A stretch of DNA of 64,000 bases from Lytechinus pictus (taxonomy: Eukaryota; Echinodermata; Echinoidea; Temnopleuroida; Toxopneustidae): contig NC_087254.1 of NCBI RefSeq assembly GCF_037042905.1, forward strand, positions 18,284,603 to 18,348,602. The letters are read 5' to 3'. The position numbers were made by a program, and so were the translations under genes. Under the pieces are notes generated by a model that saw nothing but the letters and a program-made list of their open reading frames with translations, searched no databases and was not told where the DNA came from. This document shows, piece by piece, positions 12,301-23,157 of this stretch (position 1 is its first letter; the number at the start of each line of letters is the position of its first letter).

Positions 12301-14882
12301 TAAAGTAAACAAAATCTTTGTTTATACTATACAAATAATGCATGCAGCCGAGTGCGTTAGTGGAAATGCAGAGCACGCAAGGTTTCTTTAGATAGTGTGC
12401 ACCATCTGAAGAAACTGGGCTTTCTCTGCATTTACTTTTACGCATGACAGAGCAAGTGCATTATTTGTTTTATAAAATGCTTGAGCCAAGTTGAGCGTGC
12501 AATGTCAATTTTCGTTGCACACCTTTTTGCACGGCAGTGCAATGCACAAAAAAGTTGGATGTCATGTGACGCGTATTACTATTGGCCTATTTTTTATTGC
12601 GATGCTTGAAATATACAGCTATTATTTTTATAATATAAAAATTAAAATGATGTGATATACAAGGCTCCACATTAACTTTTTTTGGTGGTGGCCCATTCGG
12701 GCCACCAAAACCATCAAATAATTTTTTTTGGTGGCCCGATATTAAAGTTTGGTGGCCCGAAAAATATAAAGAAACACATTAAAAATTAATAAAACAAACT
12801 TCTGAAATATTAATTCTGCAGCCACTACCACTAAGTTACTTTCACTTTATCATCTTGTATGTCAACCTTGTTTGCGGTTATTTTACTTTGCTAATTGGCT
12901 TGTGGTAAAATAAAAATTGTTTCTATCATTATAAAAATGAAATGATTGAAAGAGAATAAATGAATTTTATTGTTCGCAGGTTGTGTGGACTTTTTTTTTT
13001 ATATCTCTAGATAGATGTACAAAACAATGGTTTTTCATTTCTTCCTCTTTGAATCCTAAAACCTACAGTAGATTTTCCAGGCCCCAAATCCAGTTTATTT
13101 CTGTTTTATCTTTTGCAGCATATTATAGCAGGAGAAAATCACAGAAAAATATGCTGCAAAATTAGAACAATGCATAAAAGGGGAAAACAAATGAAAATAA
13201 TTTTCAAAAAGTATATTACAAAAAGAAAACAAAAATAATAAAAGAAATAGTGAAATAAAACAAAAGAAAGAAAATGAAGAAAGATAAAACAAAGAACAGG
13301 GAAAAAAGAAAAGAAAAAATTTAGCAAGAAAAAAAAGAAAAGAAAGTGAAAGAAAAATGAATAAAACAAAATTAAAATTATAATATAAACATGGGGAAAA
13401 GGGGAAAATTAAGAAGGCATTACGAATAATTTTTAACAGCTGTGGCAACAGTCTATTCTGACTGGAATATAATTAAAAGCCAAGCAAATAATTTTCACTT
13501 ACCTTCTGGGAATGGCACATTTCTATTTTTATATCCTTTAGTTTGTATTATTTTATTTTCAGTAGAAACATATTTTTTAATCAGGCATATTCAATGGGAA
13601 GGGGTATAAATGGTTTAACCACTAAAAAAATGAAAGAAAAAAAATAAGAAGAAAACGGCAAAAGTTATATCTGGAAAAAAAGTGTGAGAAAAGAGAAAAG
13701 TCCTTCCCTATATTTGCCAAAATGTTGGAAAATTCACATTTCATATCAATGATATGCCTTCCCAAAGTATTTACTTTCTCAAGAGTGGTTTAAGAAGTCA
13801 TTTATAAACAAGAAAGAAAGAAACTGTCTGTTTATTTTTGGCTAGATAAGACACAGCTTCGAAAGAAACCAAGTATCAACATACATACAAATGCACACGT
13901 GGGACTGTGATGTACTTGCCTATGTGTTTTTATGTGTATTAATCCATTTGGAAATCGGTCTTTTGTAGTCAAAAGAGAGGTCATAATTCCTCTTCTTAAT
14001 GCTTGCAAATAATCAGGGTACACCAAATTTTCGTAATATAGACTGTAGAATGTCATTTCATTGGTGTAAAATGTGACTTTGACTCAGATTTCCAAAGTTC
14101 TGTGGAAGATTTCTTTGCAGCAAATTTTTTTATCGCAGCTCCCGGAGTCAGAATATAGGCTGAGCTAGATCTAGAGCACAGCTGTATGCAGTGGCTTCAT
14201 GCAAAGCTCACGCCAGCCGGCCGGCGCGGCTGGCTGGATAATAGCTACTGTATGCTATAGCTGTAGGCCTAATATGCAAACTTTGTGTGTATTTGTGTGT
14301 AGATCAACAAAAAGGGCGCATGACGAACTGGGTTGCAATTTGAACTGTAGAAAGTTGATAAATACGTGCAAAATCGGGAGGAAAATTGCGCTACTTTGAA
14401 AATTATTGGTTGCCCGATTCGGGCCACCAAAACTTAACATTTTATCAATAATGGTTGCCCGAGGTGAATTTTTGGTGGCCCTGGGCCACCGGGCCACCGC
14501 TAATGTCGAGCCTTGTGATATATCATGAATTGTATACAAACTGATTTAAATGCTAGCTAAATTTTTTTATTTGTTTATCATACATTTCAGAAATATCCCG
14601 CATAGCGCATTATAAACATGATAAAAGATGGGCGACACGAAAGACGGTCCTTGGAAAGACCTTTACGTGCAATCGGCCCCAGGAGTCGGGGAGCTCCACC
14701 GCCGCGGCTGCGGGGAACGGCTTTGCTCTCCTTGACTCGACTGAGACTGTTTTTATCAGACTGAGGAGAACGTTGAACTTACGCGGCTCAAATGGACTTA
14801 TCTCTGATCCAAAACAAACGGCAGATGAAAAGCCGATTACAATCAGCAGAATAGAAAGCACCTTTCGATTAAACCGCCACAT
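3326..14882 (-). CDS. JKAMP: JNK1/MAPK8-associated membrane protein (JKAMP), 8 coding exons, 336 aa
   Basis: Minus-strand exons in order: 14882-14783, 9728-9628, 8960-8806, 6725-6643, 6120-6000, 5226-5057, 4267-4191, 3529-3326. Each is bounded by AG and GT, phases match throughout, and the total of 1011 nt ends in TGA. Residues 1-25 look like a signal peptide. A luminal Cys-rich head follows, with Cys44, 49, 66, 69, 81 and 84 and N-glycosylation sequons at N60, N76/N77 and N85. The rest is a multi-span membrane core carrying blocks diagnostic of the family: LYDWMYLGFM, LSDWYTMLENP, HCTQEAVYPL, SIYAALYFIPILTV and HWLMHAYGII. Known family role: an ER/plasma-membrane protein that binds JNK1 and recruits proteasomes and ubiquitin ligases for ER-associated degradation. 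The start is ATG 14882; the GTG six bases upstream was not used. Human JKAMP is about 311 aa and, as I recall, begins close to the Cys-rich head. Confidence 0.94.
4360..4900. repeat. Dispersed intronic repeat copies (also at 9060-9310)
   Basis: Two adjacent copies in JKAMP intron 6 (about 4360-4440 and 4450-4700) and one in intron 2 (about 9060-9310) share ATAGATTTAG, ACATAAAC, a GTGGGRYRGTGCATTA-like block and CCATGCTTATTTTG. The open frames here are short and unsupported. The mobilisation mechanism is not evident. Confidence 0.55.
5640..5975 (+). repeat. Dispersed TGACCTTTGACCTTGGTCA-type repeat, JKAMP intron 5
   Basis: Contains TTCATTGACCCTAAATGAC, TTTGACCTTGGTCATG and CATGAACTAGATCCATA, and ends with GCCGCCGCCAT...GCCTATAGTCT and GACGAGACAAAAA. 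The same family, with the same 3' end, occurs at 38920-39194 and 44143-44930. Confidence 0.8.
7573..7866. mobile_element. MITE with 28-bp TIRs and TTAA flanks, JKAMP intron 3
   Basis: The element body 7577-7862 begins TCGGGTCAAGATCACACTTT and ends with its reverse complement, with TTAA on both sides (7573-7576 and 7863-7866). The interior includes CCAATCAGAG and GATTGGCTGG, which are also roughly complementary. There is no transposase. The structure fits a non-autonomous piggyBac-type element. Confidence 0.85.
10243..10386. repeat. 72-bp tandem duplication, JKAMP intron 1
   Basis: Two copies start at 10243 and 10315 with GCTGGACTGTATTGAA and share AACGGACGTTGATG and CGCGTCACACCTATACA. They differ at a few positions. 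No gene model covers them apart from the intron. Confidence 0.85.
10387..12176. other. JKAMP intron 1 sequence without recognisable features
   Basis: No supported exon, RNA gene or clear mobile element was found. Short open frames at 10553-10750 and 10909-11157 lack splice context and known motifs. The stretch 11695-11830 is somewhat CpG-richer than its surroundings but is unrecognised. Confidence 0.5.
12177..12243 (-). repeat. One arm of a distant inverted pair (partner 14605-14678)
   Basis: The block containing AACCGTCTTTCGTGTCGCCC and GGCCAATTGCACG reappears inverted at 14605-14678 with about 85% identity. The pair brackets the hAT-like element at 12660-14515. They are probably two oppositely oriented copies of a short MITE, although a large-stem foldback is also possible. 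Confidence 0.6.
12332..12470. mobile_element. Short hairpin element, JKAMP intron 1
   Basis: The ends ACAAATAATGCA and TGCATTATTTGT are complementary. Inner blocks GGAAATGCAGAG/CTCTGCATTTAC and GGTTTCTTTAGAT/ATCTGAAGAAAC also pair around a small loop near 12400. This is a ~139-bp imperfect foldback without coding capacity. Confidence 0.7.
12660..14515. mobile_element. Non-autonomous hAT-like TIR element, 1.86 kb, JKAMP intron 1
   Basis: The termini CAAGGCTCCACATTAAC and GCTAATGTCGAGCCTTG are near-perfect inverted repeats. TGATATA stands on both sides (12653-12659 and 14516-14522). Subterminal regions repeat a GGTGGCCC / GGGCCACCAAAA theme in both orientations. The interior is A/T-rich low-complexity sequence (13140-13700) with no transposase. 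The CA..TG ends and 7-8 bp duplication suggest the hAT superfamily (inference). Confidence 0.78.
14605..14678. repeat. Second arm of the inverted pair with 12177-12243
   Basis: Contains GGGCGACACGAAAGACGG and CGTGCAATCGGCC, the reverse complement of the block at 12177-12243. It lies in JKAMP intron 1, just past the exon 1 donor at 14782-14781. Confidence 0.6.
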
Positions 14883-15010
14883 TTTCACTTTAAAGTTTTG
14901 GCAAAAGAACGATGAACTGTAATTACACCCGAGTCGAGTCGTCGATCAGCAGCTGTAGCTTGGAGTTTCGATCCCCTCGCCCTCTACGATGACGATGAAT
15001 GGCAGATCAA
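14883..15010 (-). promoter_or_regulatory. Probable JKAMP 5' UTR and promoter flank
   Basis: The sequence immediately upstream of the JKAMP start is CpG-richer than most of the window, with several CGA-containing blocks. No TATA box or initiator was identified. The assignment rests only on position and composition. Confidence 0.3.
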
Positions 15011-15639
15011 TTCCACACATGCATATCCCACTGAACTGGAAATACGTATTTCCAATTCAGTGATCCGGACCCCGCCCCCCCCCACCCCCACACACTCAGT
15101 GTAATTTAGGGCAGTGCTTGTCAACCTTTTTTTCACTCGATCGAGGACTTAACAAAAAAAATCGAGGCCCACCTACCAAAATTTTAAGAAAGCGATACGA
15201 CTACTCAACAACAACCCTTTTTAAAGAAATCTCCGGGTGAAATACTTACACCCCTTTTATTTTTAACAATTCGCGGGCCGGACTTGTCCCGCGAAAAAAG
15301 TACCCCTTTACCGGACATTTTGGGAACACGCATGCGGTCCCTCCGACCCCGGAGTAGGCGGGGAGGGGGTGGGATCCAGACTAAGTAGCGAACTCCGAGC
15401 TGACAAATTGAGAGTAAAATATACTGAGTGAAACACTAAAAATTTCATCAGAATCTGATAAAAAAACAAAGATATATTGAATTTCAAAGTTTAGCAATAT
15501 TTTGTTAATTAAAACAATATATGCACACCGTCATTCCTAATTTTTATGTTAATACATGAAATCATATTATAAATGGGCATGGGAGCGATTTTTCAAAGCC
15601 TGTGTTCTGGTTTATTTTTATTTAAAAAATGATCGACAT

Positions 15640-15677
<38 letters not shown>

Positions 15678-15780
15678 TTCACTCCAAAATAGAGGGGATT
15701 TCTATCAGAAAAGGGGAAGGGGTCGCACTCAAATCATACGAGGTTTGGGTCAAAGCTACATAATACCAATCCAATTTCCA
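15011..15780. other. Repeat-derived intergenic sequence
   Basis: Contains a CAGTGCTTGTCAACC hAT-like end near 15113, a fragment of a dispersed repeat at 15400-15560 (TTTCATCAGAATCTGAT; a relative lies at 29150-29230) and a poly-A run of about 30 at 15643-15674. No gene is seen. Confidence 0.45.
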
Positions 15781-16199
15781 GGGGCGTAACAGGATCGGTG
15801 GCCAGGGGGGGGGGGGCAAGAGCCAAAAATTTCCCGGTCATATATAATGTCATATTTATAATGATTGTGCCCGAGCATAAGGGCGAAGCTAAAAAAAAAG
15901 GGGCACAGCATGGCGCAAGGCATGAAAAAATGCTTAAGTCCCAAGAAGCGAAGCAAGCGATAAAAAATCACAATTTCATGAGAATCTAACTTTGAGATTG
16001 ATTTTGACATGGTATATTTAACATCATATCTTTCATTTTCCTTTTCTTTCATCTTCTTTTTTTTCTCGGTTGTAGAAATTTTGCGGGCCAGTGCTAGCGG
16101 ATCGGGTCCAGGGCAATGGCGACACCAGGATTTTTAACCTAGGGGAGGCAAAAGAACAATTTGGGGGGCATGTTTCACACAAATATTTTGCCTATTTCA

Positions 16200-16640
16200 C
16201 AAAATCAAGAGAGAAGCGCGAGCTAATTTTGTTTTTAATGTAGACCCTTCTATCTTGAAAAGGTACTTGTTAAGGACTAGCTGTTTGCATTGGGTATATA
16301 AATAAATAATGCGAGCGCGAAGCGCGAGCTGAAAAAACTTTAATATCCTGATACGATAACTGGACGTTCTAAGTACTTTCTGCAATCATGAACTGGATGG
16401 CTACCTATCAAACAATATTGATGTGAGCGCGTAGCGTTAGCTGAAAATTTTTTATGTATGAAAATTATGAATACGCAGGATGTGTACCTCGCTATAAAAC
16501 GAATAATGAAAACTCTAATCGCGAGAAGCATATTGACTTGAACATTGGATTTGTAAGCCCCATGTGAACAGATAATCTCAGTTAACAGTTACTGTGAGCG
16601 CGTAGTACAAGCGAAATTTTTAATTTTATATAATGACCTG
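16200..16640 (+). repeat. Periodic GCGAGCGCGAAGCGCGAGC array
   Basis: Copies or variants lie near 16213, 16311, 16421 and 16592, each followed by an A-rich stretch resembling TGAAAAAATTTT. Spacing is about 100-170 bases. The orientation is opposite to the array at 20.69-21.15 kb. Confidence 0.7.
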
Positions 16641-17674
16641 AAAGATTTATGTTGATGCTGACAAAAATTGCTGGGAGCTATAGTGAATGGATGAGAAAAT
16701 TGTCCAAATTAGAAAAAAAAAGGTTTTGGAGCACTTTGCAGCTTTATCAGAATATTTATTAGGATGCAAATGCACCCCGTCCCCCCCCCCCCCCTGGTTC
16801 CGCCACTTGTCTGGGACAGAGCCCCCGGAACCTCGTGATATGGCGACTCTTTTTTTATCAAATCGCGGGTACATACACAACACATGTTAACTTCAACAAT
16901 GTTCAACGCAGTTCAGTGCGGATAATAAACGAAATATTTTGAGGCAGCACAACCGAACGTACATAGCAAATGTGGTAAAACTTTGTCAAGTCGCCATCAG
17001 CGATCGAGCGAAGCGAGCCAAAAAAATTTGGCCTTTTGAATTTATATTCTAATTATGTGATAGAAGTAGCTTTGGAAATTCAGCCAAAGTAATTATTAAG
17101 AGTCTTTTTACGTTAAATCTAGCCAGCGTAAAGCGTAAACTTTTTCTTTGAAGGGCCAGATGAGACTCCAACTGAAGTCCAAGTAAACCTGAAAGGGCCA
17201 GGGCGAAGTGGATACTTAGAAAAAAATGTGCGCGAAGCGCAAAGACCCTTGCGGTCGGGGTCCTAGATGCTCTCTTGTGCAATCTGGCCATTATTTTGGG
17301 AGCGTTTAATCTAACAAAATTATAACAGTTTCATATGGAACGCAGGCAAAATTAGAAAAGATTTCAAAATACAGCGAGATCGAGTCAATATAATGATAAC
17401 AAAATTGTAGTACTTTGTTAAAAGGAATCTAGATTGTACCTATACATACCTGGTATTGGGGAGACAGATAATGTCTTAAAGTATCGATATTTTTTGTAGA
17501 CAGTAGTCAAAGTAGAATGAGCATGTCTGTTGTAGAGTCTAACAAGGTGATCAGTCTCCTAGTCACTTTGAATATGGGAAAAGTGACAGTCTGTCAGCAA
17601 CAAGTTGCTTGAACCTTCGCACAAAAGGTGTAATTGCCAGACGAAGGAACCGGAGCAAATGTTCACTGGTCAAG

Positions 17675-18037
17675 CAGGGGCCGCGGGGGGGGGGGGAGCT
17701 GAAGGCCCCCCCCCCCCCCACCCCAGTTTTTTTCCCAAAAACATGTAAAAAAAAGTACGAATGACCATATGATTGCATTGGCGGCGGAAGTCAAAAAATT
17801 TAGGGGGGACCACCAAAATGTTTTGACAAGCAAAAAAAAAAAAAGTTATATATCAACCAAAATTTTAGGGGGAGGCCGACAAAAAATTTTGACGAGCAAA
17901 AAAAATTTAGGGGGATCGTCCCCCCCCCCCCCACTTCAAATTTAGGGGGGGCACACGTCCCCTGCCGCCTATGAAGGATTGTGATTTTTGGCGTGGCCAG
18001 CCCTCCCCCCACCTTGAAAACCGTTCCGCGGCCCCTG
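17675..18037. mobile_element. CAGGGGCCGCGG-ended MITE
   Basis: It begins CAGGGGCCGCGG and ends CCGCGGCCCCTG, with TCAAG flanking both sides (17670-17674 and 18038-18042). The interior holds poly-C/poly-G runs and a block read on the minus strand as CAAAAATCACAATCC. A shorter member of the family is at 24983-25140. Confidence 0.7.
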
Positions 18038-18184
18038 TCAAGGTACGTACTTCGGTATGAGTTAGTTCTTTAATGTTCGTTGTGGAAAATGCACTTTCGC
18101 ACCTGTATGTAGATCCAAACATGGTGAGAACAGCGCTGATCATCTAATAAGAAAGTAGATCGAAGAGACCAGCGGCGTAACAGG

Positions 18185-18670
18185 GGGGGGGGGGCAAGAG
18201 CCAAAAATTCTTTGCGGCAGTAGCGTGAGAGTAAAAAAAACGAGGGGCGCAGTATGACACATGTGCTAATAAAAGCTGCTTAATATAAGTCCCGAGCGAG
18301 CGAAGCGAGCAGGAACATTTTTTACCTTTTTAATACAAAAATCCAATTTTGTGATAGATTTTGACATGATATCCAGAAAATAATATATTTCACTCTTTTC
18401 TCTTTCCATTCCTTTTTGTGGTCTGACGCCACTGTGAACAGGATTCTTTGTGGCAGCTAGTAGCGTGAAGAATAAAAAAAAAACCGAGGGGCGCAGTGAC
18501 ACATGTGCTAAAAAGCTGCTTAATATAAGTCCCGAGCGAGCGAAGCGAGCGAAAAAAAAAATCACCTTTTCATGAGAATCTAACTTTGAGATATTTTTGA
18601 AATTATATTCAGTAAATAAAATGATATCCTACACTTTTCCTTTGATTTTCTTTCCTCCTTTTTTTTTCTT
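18185..18670. repeat. Two ~240-bp tandem copies with GAGCGAGCGAAGCGAGC
   Basis: ACACATGTGCTA, AAGCTGCTTAATATAAGTCC and CGAGCGAGCGAAGCGAGC recur about 242 bases apart (near 18255 and 18495). A decayed relative lies near 15920-15970. Confidence 0.7.
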
Positions 18671-19979
18671 ATTTGTATAACTTTTGGGGGCCAATGGCCC
18701 AACCCTTCCATTCTCATAATACGGCAGTGCTGTGCGGTTGGGGTCCGGGGCGGAGCCCCCGGAACTTCTTGATATCAAAGCCCGTATCAAAGCCATTTAA
18801 ACCTCGCAGATTGCCGCTATTTCAATCAAATCGCGGGTATATACAGAATATAGCTTTTACACAACACATTTATTCAACCCAGTTACGTAATGAACCAAAT
18901 ATATTTGAGGGGGCATAACATATAGCAATGTGGGAAAATTTACATCGCATCCACTGCATGTTGGTTCTACTCTTTCAATTTGTCATTAATATTGATTTGG
19001 TTGTTGAATTTGTTAAAAGTCGCCAGCGTGCATGCAAAGCGAGCTGGAAAAATATTGCCTATTAAAATTAAATTCTGATTATGTGATAGATTTTTCCATT
19101 ATATTCAGCAAATAACACATTCCATCGTTTCCATTCATTTCATTATACGTTGTCTCCTATAATTTCTTTTATTTCCTCTTGGGTGTGGAACCAAGACCCC
19201 CCCCCCCCGCCTGTACGCTAGTGATTGAACGTGATTAAACGGGGGCGTTATAGAGCCATCGGATGGTTATAGATGAAGAGCCCCTACTGCGTGGGGTCCG
19301 GGGCAAAGCCCCGTTAGCTTATTTGCATAAAATTTAGCAAGCTTATAGCACAATGCTGTATGCAGTCCATCTTTCTTCCCGCTCTTTATTTTCAATCCTC
19401 GGCAGCCCGGTCGTGTTATTATTAGTTTTTCTTGTCCCTTTTCTTTGTTTTCTAATTCAGCTTTTGACTTATTCCATTCTACCTTCGTTTCCCGCTATTG
19501 TTTGCCATTTTGTCATCTTTTAATTTATTTCCCATCATGCTATTGCATTACATAGGCCTATTTTGGAATGATTTTTCTTTCTCAAATGTTCTTCTTTCAT
19601 TCCTTTTCCCGCTTTTTTTCCTTTTCCAGTAAAAAAAATATCTTCGTTTTCTAATCGCTTTTCCCTTTCCTTTTCCTCCTTTCTCCCCCCCCCCCCTTCG
19701 TCCCCCTTTCCCTAATTTCTTTCTCCCTCCTTTTTTTTGTCTTTTCCCCGTTTTTTTATTTTCCCGGTGAAATCCGCCAGGGGGGCAGCTTGCCCCTTGG
19801 CCGGCCGGCCCCCCTGCCCCACGCCTGTTACGCCACCGGAAGAGACAGAAAAGACTCTACTAAACTTTGTTTAAAAGTCAAATTAATTTGACTGCCATTA
19901 CTTTTATTACGGTTAGGTCTACATGGATTCACAATGTAATCATATTGAGCTGTGTTTCATATTGTGACTTGAAAGTGAT

Positions 19980-20070
19980 AAAAAAAAAAACACCAGCAGA
20001 GTCTCGCGGGCTGGATAGAGAAGTTCCGCGAGCCGGATCCGGCCCGCGGGCCGTAGTTTGAGAACCCCTG
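19980..20070. mobile_element. hAT-type terminus
   Basis: Ends in GTAGTTTGAGAACCCCTG, the complement of the common hAT end CAGGGGTTCTCAAACTAC, next to a CGCGGGCC-rich palindromic subterminal region. The opposite end was not found. Confidence 0.5.
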
Positions 20071-20177
20071 ATATATAGGATGTAACGATCTGGCTATAAG
20101 GATGTTTTTGTCCTGATTACGACCATAAAATTTTGCACGCTTATATTATATTAGACGCCATCCTCCTTTCTTCCCGT

Positions 20178-21296
20178 CAGTGGCGTAACTACGGGGGGGG
20201 GGGGCACGTGCCCCCCACCAATCGGCTGGCCAAAAAACAACGGGGGAAAAAGAGAAAAAAGGGAGAAAGGGAGAGAAACGTAGTGGGAAAGAATAAATTA
20301 TTGTTCATTATAATGTTATATTATAATTATGTTATAACTTTAATTATGAAACACAATTTGCTCAGGGCCTATGTCTTCATTGTTCCCGGTTCTCGCATTG
20401 TCTGTTTAACAAGATATATAATCCTGTTGTACTAAAACCTCCCGTTTTCAAGTCAATTTAAACCAAATATATTTCCTCGCAATTCGAGTCATTATTGTTT
20501 TATGTAGTGACATATGCTTCTCTTTCATGACTACTTAAAGTGATTGCCCCATTAAGGTCTTAATGTAAAACATTTTCTGTCCGTGCTCACGTTCGCATTA
20601 GTGGATTGGTGGGATATGTCTGCTCTTCATGAATTCCTAAAATCAGTCCTTATAAAAATGTCCCTTTTTCTGATCTGAATATCAAAAATTTTCAGCTCGC
20701 GCTTCGCACTCGCATAATTTGGCTAGTAAAATACGTATTGTCTCAGTGAATTCCTACAAATAAGCCTTAAAATGCGCCCCTCTTCAGGTCTAAATTTTCA
20801 GCTCGCGCTTCGCGCTCGCAATATTTGATTAGTGAGATGCGTATGTTAATCATGATTACAATGACTACAAAAAGTGCTTCATGTGTTTAGATGTAATTCT
20901 AACAAAATCAGCAAGCGCTTAGCACTCGCATTATGGTGAGATATGTATACTCTTAATGGATTCCTAAAATATAGTCCTTAAAATGTCCCTGTTTTGGGGT
21001 CAATATATACAAAATTTTCAGCTCATGCTTCGCGCTCGCATTGTTTGTTTAACGAGACAGGTACCTATCATGAATACAAAAATTTGCTTATAGTGTCCCT
21101 TTTTAGGTCTGAATATAAAAAATTTTCAGCTCGCGCTTCGCGCTCGCATTATTAATTATCGCATTATTAATAATCAGTGAGATACATATTCGTCCTTAGA
21201 AATTCTCTATTAGGTCAGTTTATACCTGGCAACTGAGCGCGCTTCGCCAATCGCATACGCCCCCCCCCCCATGCCGTGACCCAAGGTACGCCACTG
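20178..21296. mobile_element. TIR element with 8-bp target duplication and internal 108-bp array
   Basis: The ends are CAGTGGCGTAAC and GGTACGCCACTG. Flanks CTTCCCGT (20170-20177) and CATCCCGT (21297-21304) match at 7 of 8 bases. Inside, GCTCGCGCTTCGCGCTCGC variants recur at 20694, 20801, 20911, 21021 and 21129, a regular spacing of about 108 bases. No transposase is encoded. The CAG..CTG ends with an 8-bp duplication are hAT-like. Confidence 0.75.
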
Positions 21297-21810
21297 CATC
21301 CCGTTCTTTATATTTTTCATTCGATCGGCAGCCCAGTCATGTTATTAACTTCTCCTGTTTGTGTTGTTTTTTCTTGTCCCTTTTCTTTATTCTGATTTTC
21401 CGATTTAGCTTTAGGCTCGACCTGTTTCCCGTTTCCTTTTGCCTTGATCATTAAGTCTCCCACTTTTCCTGCATATTCTTGTCGGTGCCATGCATTATTG
21501 AGACATGATTATCTTTCAATTTCATATCCCAGCTCTCTTAATCTTGCTAATGTATTAGTATTTCAGGAATTCTCACTCCTTTCCTTCCTTTTCCCGCTTT
21601 CCTTCCATTTTCCCTATTCATTTTCTTTCTTCTCACCTTTCCCTTTATTTCCGTTTTTCCTCTTCCTCTTTTACTTTCTTTCTTTCCTTTCCCTCTCCCT
21701 TTCTCTCTTTCTCCCTATTCTCTTTTTCCCGTTTTTTATTTTCCGCGGTGAAATCCGCCAAGGGGGGGGGGGGGGGGGCAATTAAGCTGCCTGTTACGCG
21801 CCACTGTCAA

Positions 21811-22575
21811 TTTCCAGGGGTGCTGCTTGTTATGGTGTTTAACACGCGAGGCACCCAAAAAATCTTTTAGGGGTGCTTCAAGCTGCTTGAATCAAGCATT
21901 CACATATCAGTAATTAACCACCGATATTCATTACGTGTTTCCTCTGTTTAAAAAATACCCCACCAGCTTATAACACAGGAACCCCATTGCCCTGCGTGTT
22001 ATGTCAATTCAATTCGGTTTATTAGATATAAAACAGAATACAATGCTGTAGTCCGAAGACTAATTGTGCAATGTTTACATTGAATATTATTTACATTTGA
22101 AGATTGTATATACACTTTAAAAAATTATTCACATATAAATGAGAAACAGTATTTGATTGAGTCATGCACAAGAAGATTTCACTAGTAGATAATACTAGCA
22201 TGGGATTCTGATAATTGTGTATTGGGGGGGGGGGGGGGACCTGTTTAAAACTTAAAATCATACAACAAAAAGGTCAGAAATATAATTCAGATTTGATTTT
22301 CATTATGGAGTTATGAAATAGAGATTTCGAAATAGAATCAAGTTATTGCAACAGAATGAATCATAGTTATAGAACATTTAAATAAAAAAAAACACAACCT
22401 TTGAGATATGAAATTCATTAAGAATGGAACAGAGATTACTTTGAGATATGGAATTGAGGCTGATAAACTAATTCATAATAATTCTTAAGAAAATCAAAAT
22501 TAACAAATAATGAGAACAAAAATATGCATATAAATTAAAAATCATAGCTAAATATTCCCGGTGAATGGGAGCTCG
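21811..22575. other. AT-rich intergenic sequence, possible LINE 3' tail
   Basis: AATTCAATTCGGTTTATTAG near 22008 resembles the antisense end of a CR1/L2-type LINE. A G run lies at 22225-22238. Nothing else is recognised. Confidence 0.35.
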
Positions 22576-22579
22576 AGTT

Positions 22580-23157
22580 GGATACCCGGGGGGGGGGGGG
22601 GCACAAACATTGACGAGTGGGTACCATGCGAGACCAAAAAAACACGTAAAAAGGATGTCTTTTTCAAGATAGGGCACGTGATTAGGGTGTCAAAAACACA
22701 AGAATAATGAAAAAAGGGTATCTATTTCGCTAGGAAATATTCGTGTTTATAGGGTCAAATTTGCGGGGATGATAAAAAAAAAAATGTGGTATAAAGGATG
22801 TCCTTTTTGCCCCAACACTACGTGTTTAGAGTCCCGATTTGCACGAGGTGAGGAAGGTGGGGCCGTACTAAACCAAAATTTTTGGTGTGTAAATTAGGTA
22901 AAACCGACGGCCGACGGACCCGTGACACAACAATAAAATATCGCTGTATACTTGTTTAGGGGTTCATTTCAGGGAATACTTGCCAAGAGTAATTTTGTTT
23001 CCAATACTTGTTAAGGGTAGGTTTTCAGACGCCAATATACTTGTTAAGGGGTGCATTTTCAGAACATGGAAAATACGTGTTTAGGGTGCTTTTCGAGACC
23101 CCGTGGTCGCGCATGGTATCCACTCGTCAATGGAAGTGGGCCCCCGGGTTGGGTATT
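22580..23157. mobile_element. ~580-bp foldback element
   Basis: The left part (GGATACCCGGG, ATTGACGAGTGGGTACCATG, GCGAGACC) pairs with the complement on the right (GCATGGTATCCACTCGTCAAT, CCCCCGGGTTGGGTATTT). Multiple ACACGTRTTTAGGG-like and ACTTGTTAAGGG blocks repeat inside. The open frames across it are not supported as genes. Confidence 0.65.

Larger units (their letters stand above)
15780..21810. repeat. Nested cluster of poly-G-ended TIR elements
   Basis: Multiple ends of a GTGGCGTAAC/GTTACGCCAC family occur: 15783, 18174, 19828, 20180, 21287 and 21796. Runs of G or C sit beside most of them. Two homologous copies of one internal sequence (19360-19835 and 21297-21807) share CTCGGCAGCCCGGTC-like and TTCTTGTCCCTTTTCTTT blocks; the second is split by the element at 20178-21296. 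No intact transposase or gene is visible, and the open frames are low-complexity. Confidence 0.6.

Noticed and set aside
13095-13448. 117-residue Phe/Leu-rich frame on the minus strand
   Set aside because: Low-complexity A-rich DNA inside the hAT-like element; no motif, start context or splice evidence.
14883-14888. Upstream GTG as the JKAMP start
   Set aside because: GTG is an unlikely start in an animal gene; an ATG two codons later (14882) gives a better signal peptide and keeps all exon phases.
17049-17291. 80-residue Arg/Leu-rich minus-strand frame
   Set aside because: It runs through the GCGAGCG/AAGCGC-type repeat and lacks any family signature.
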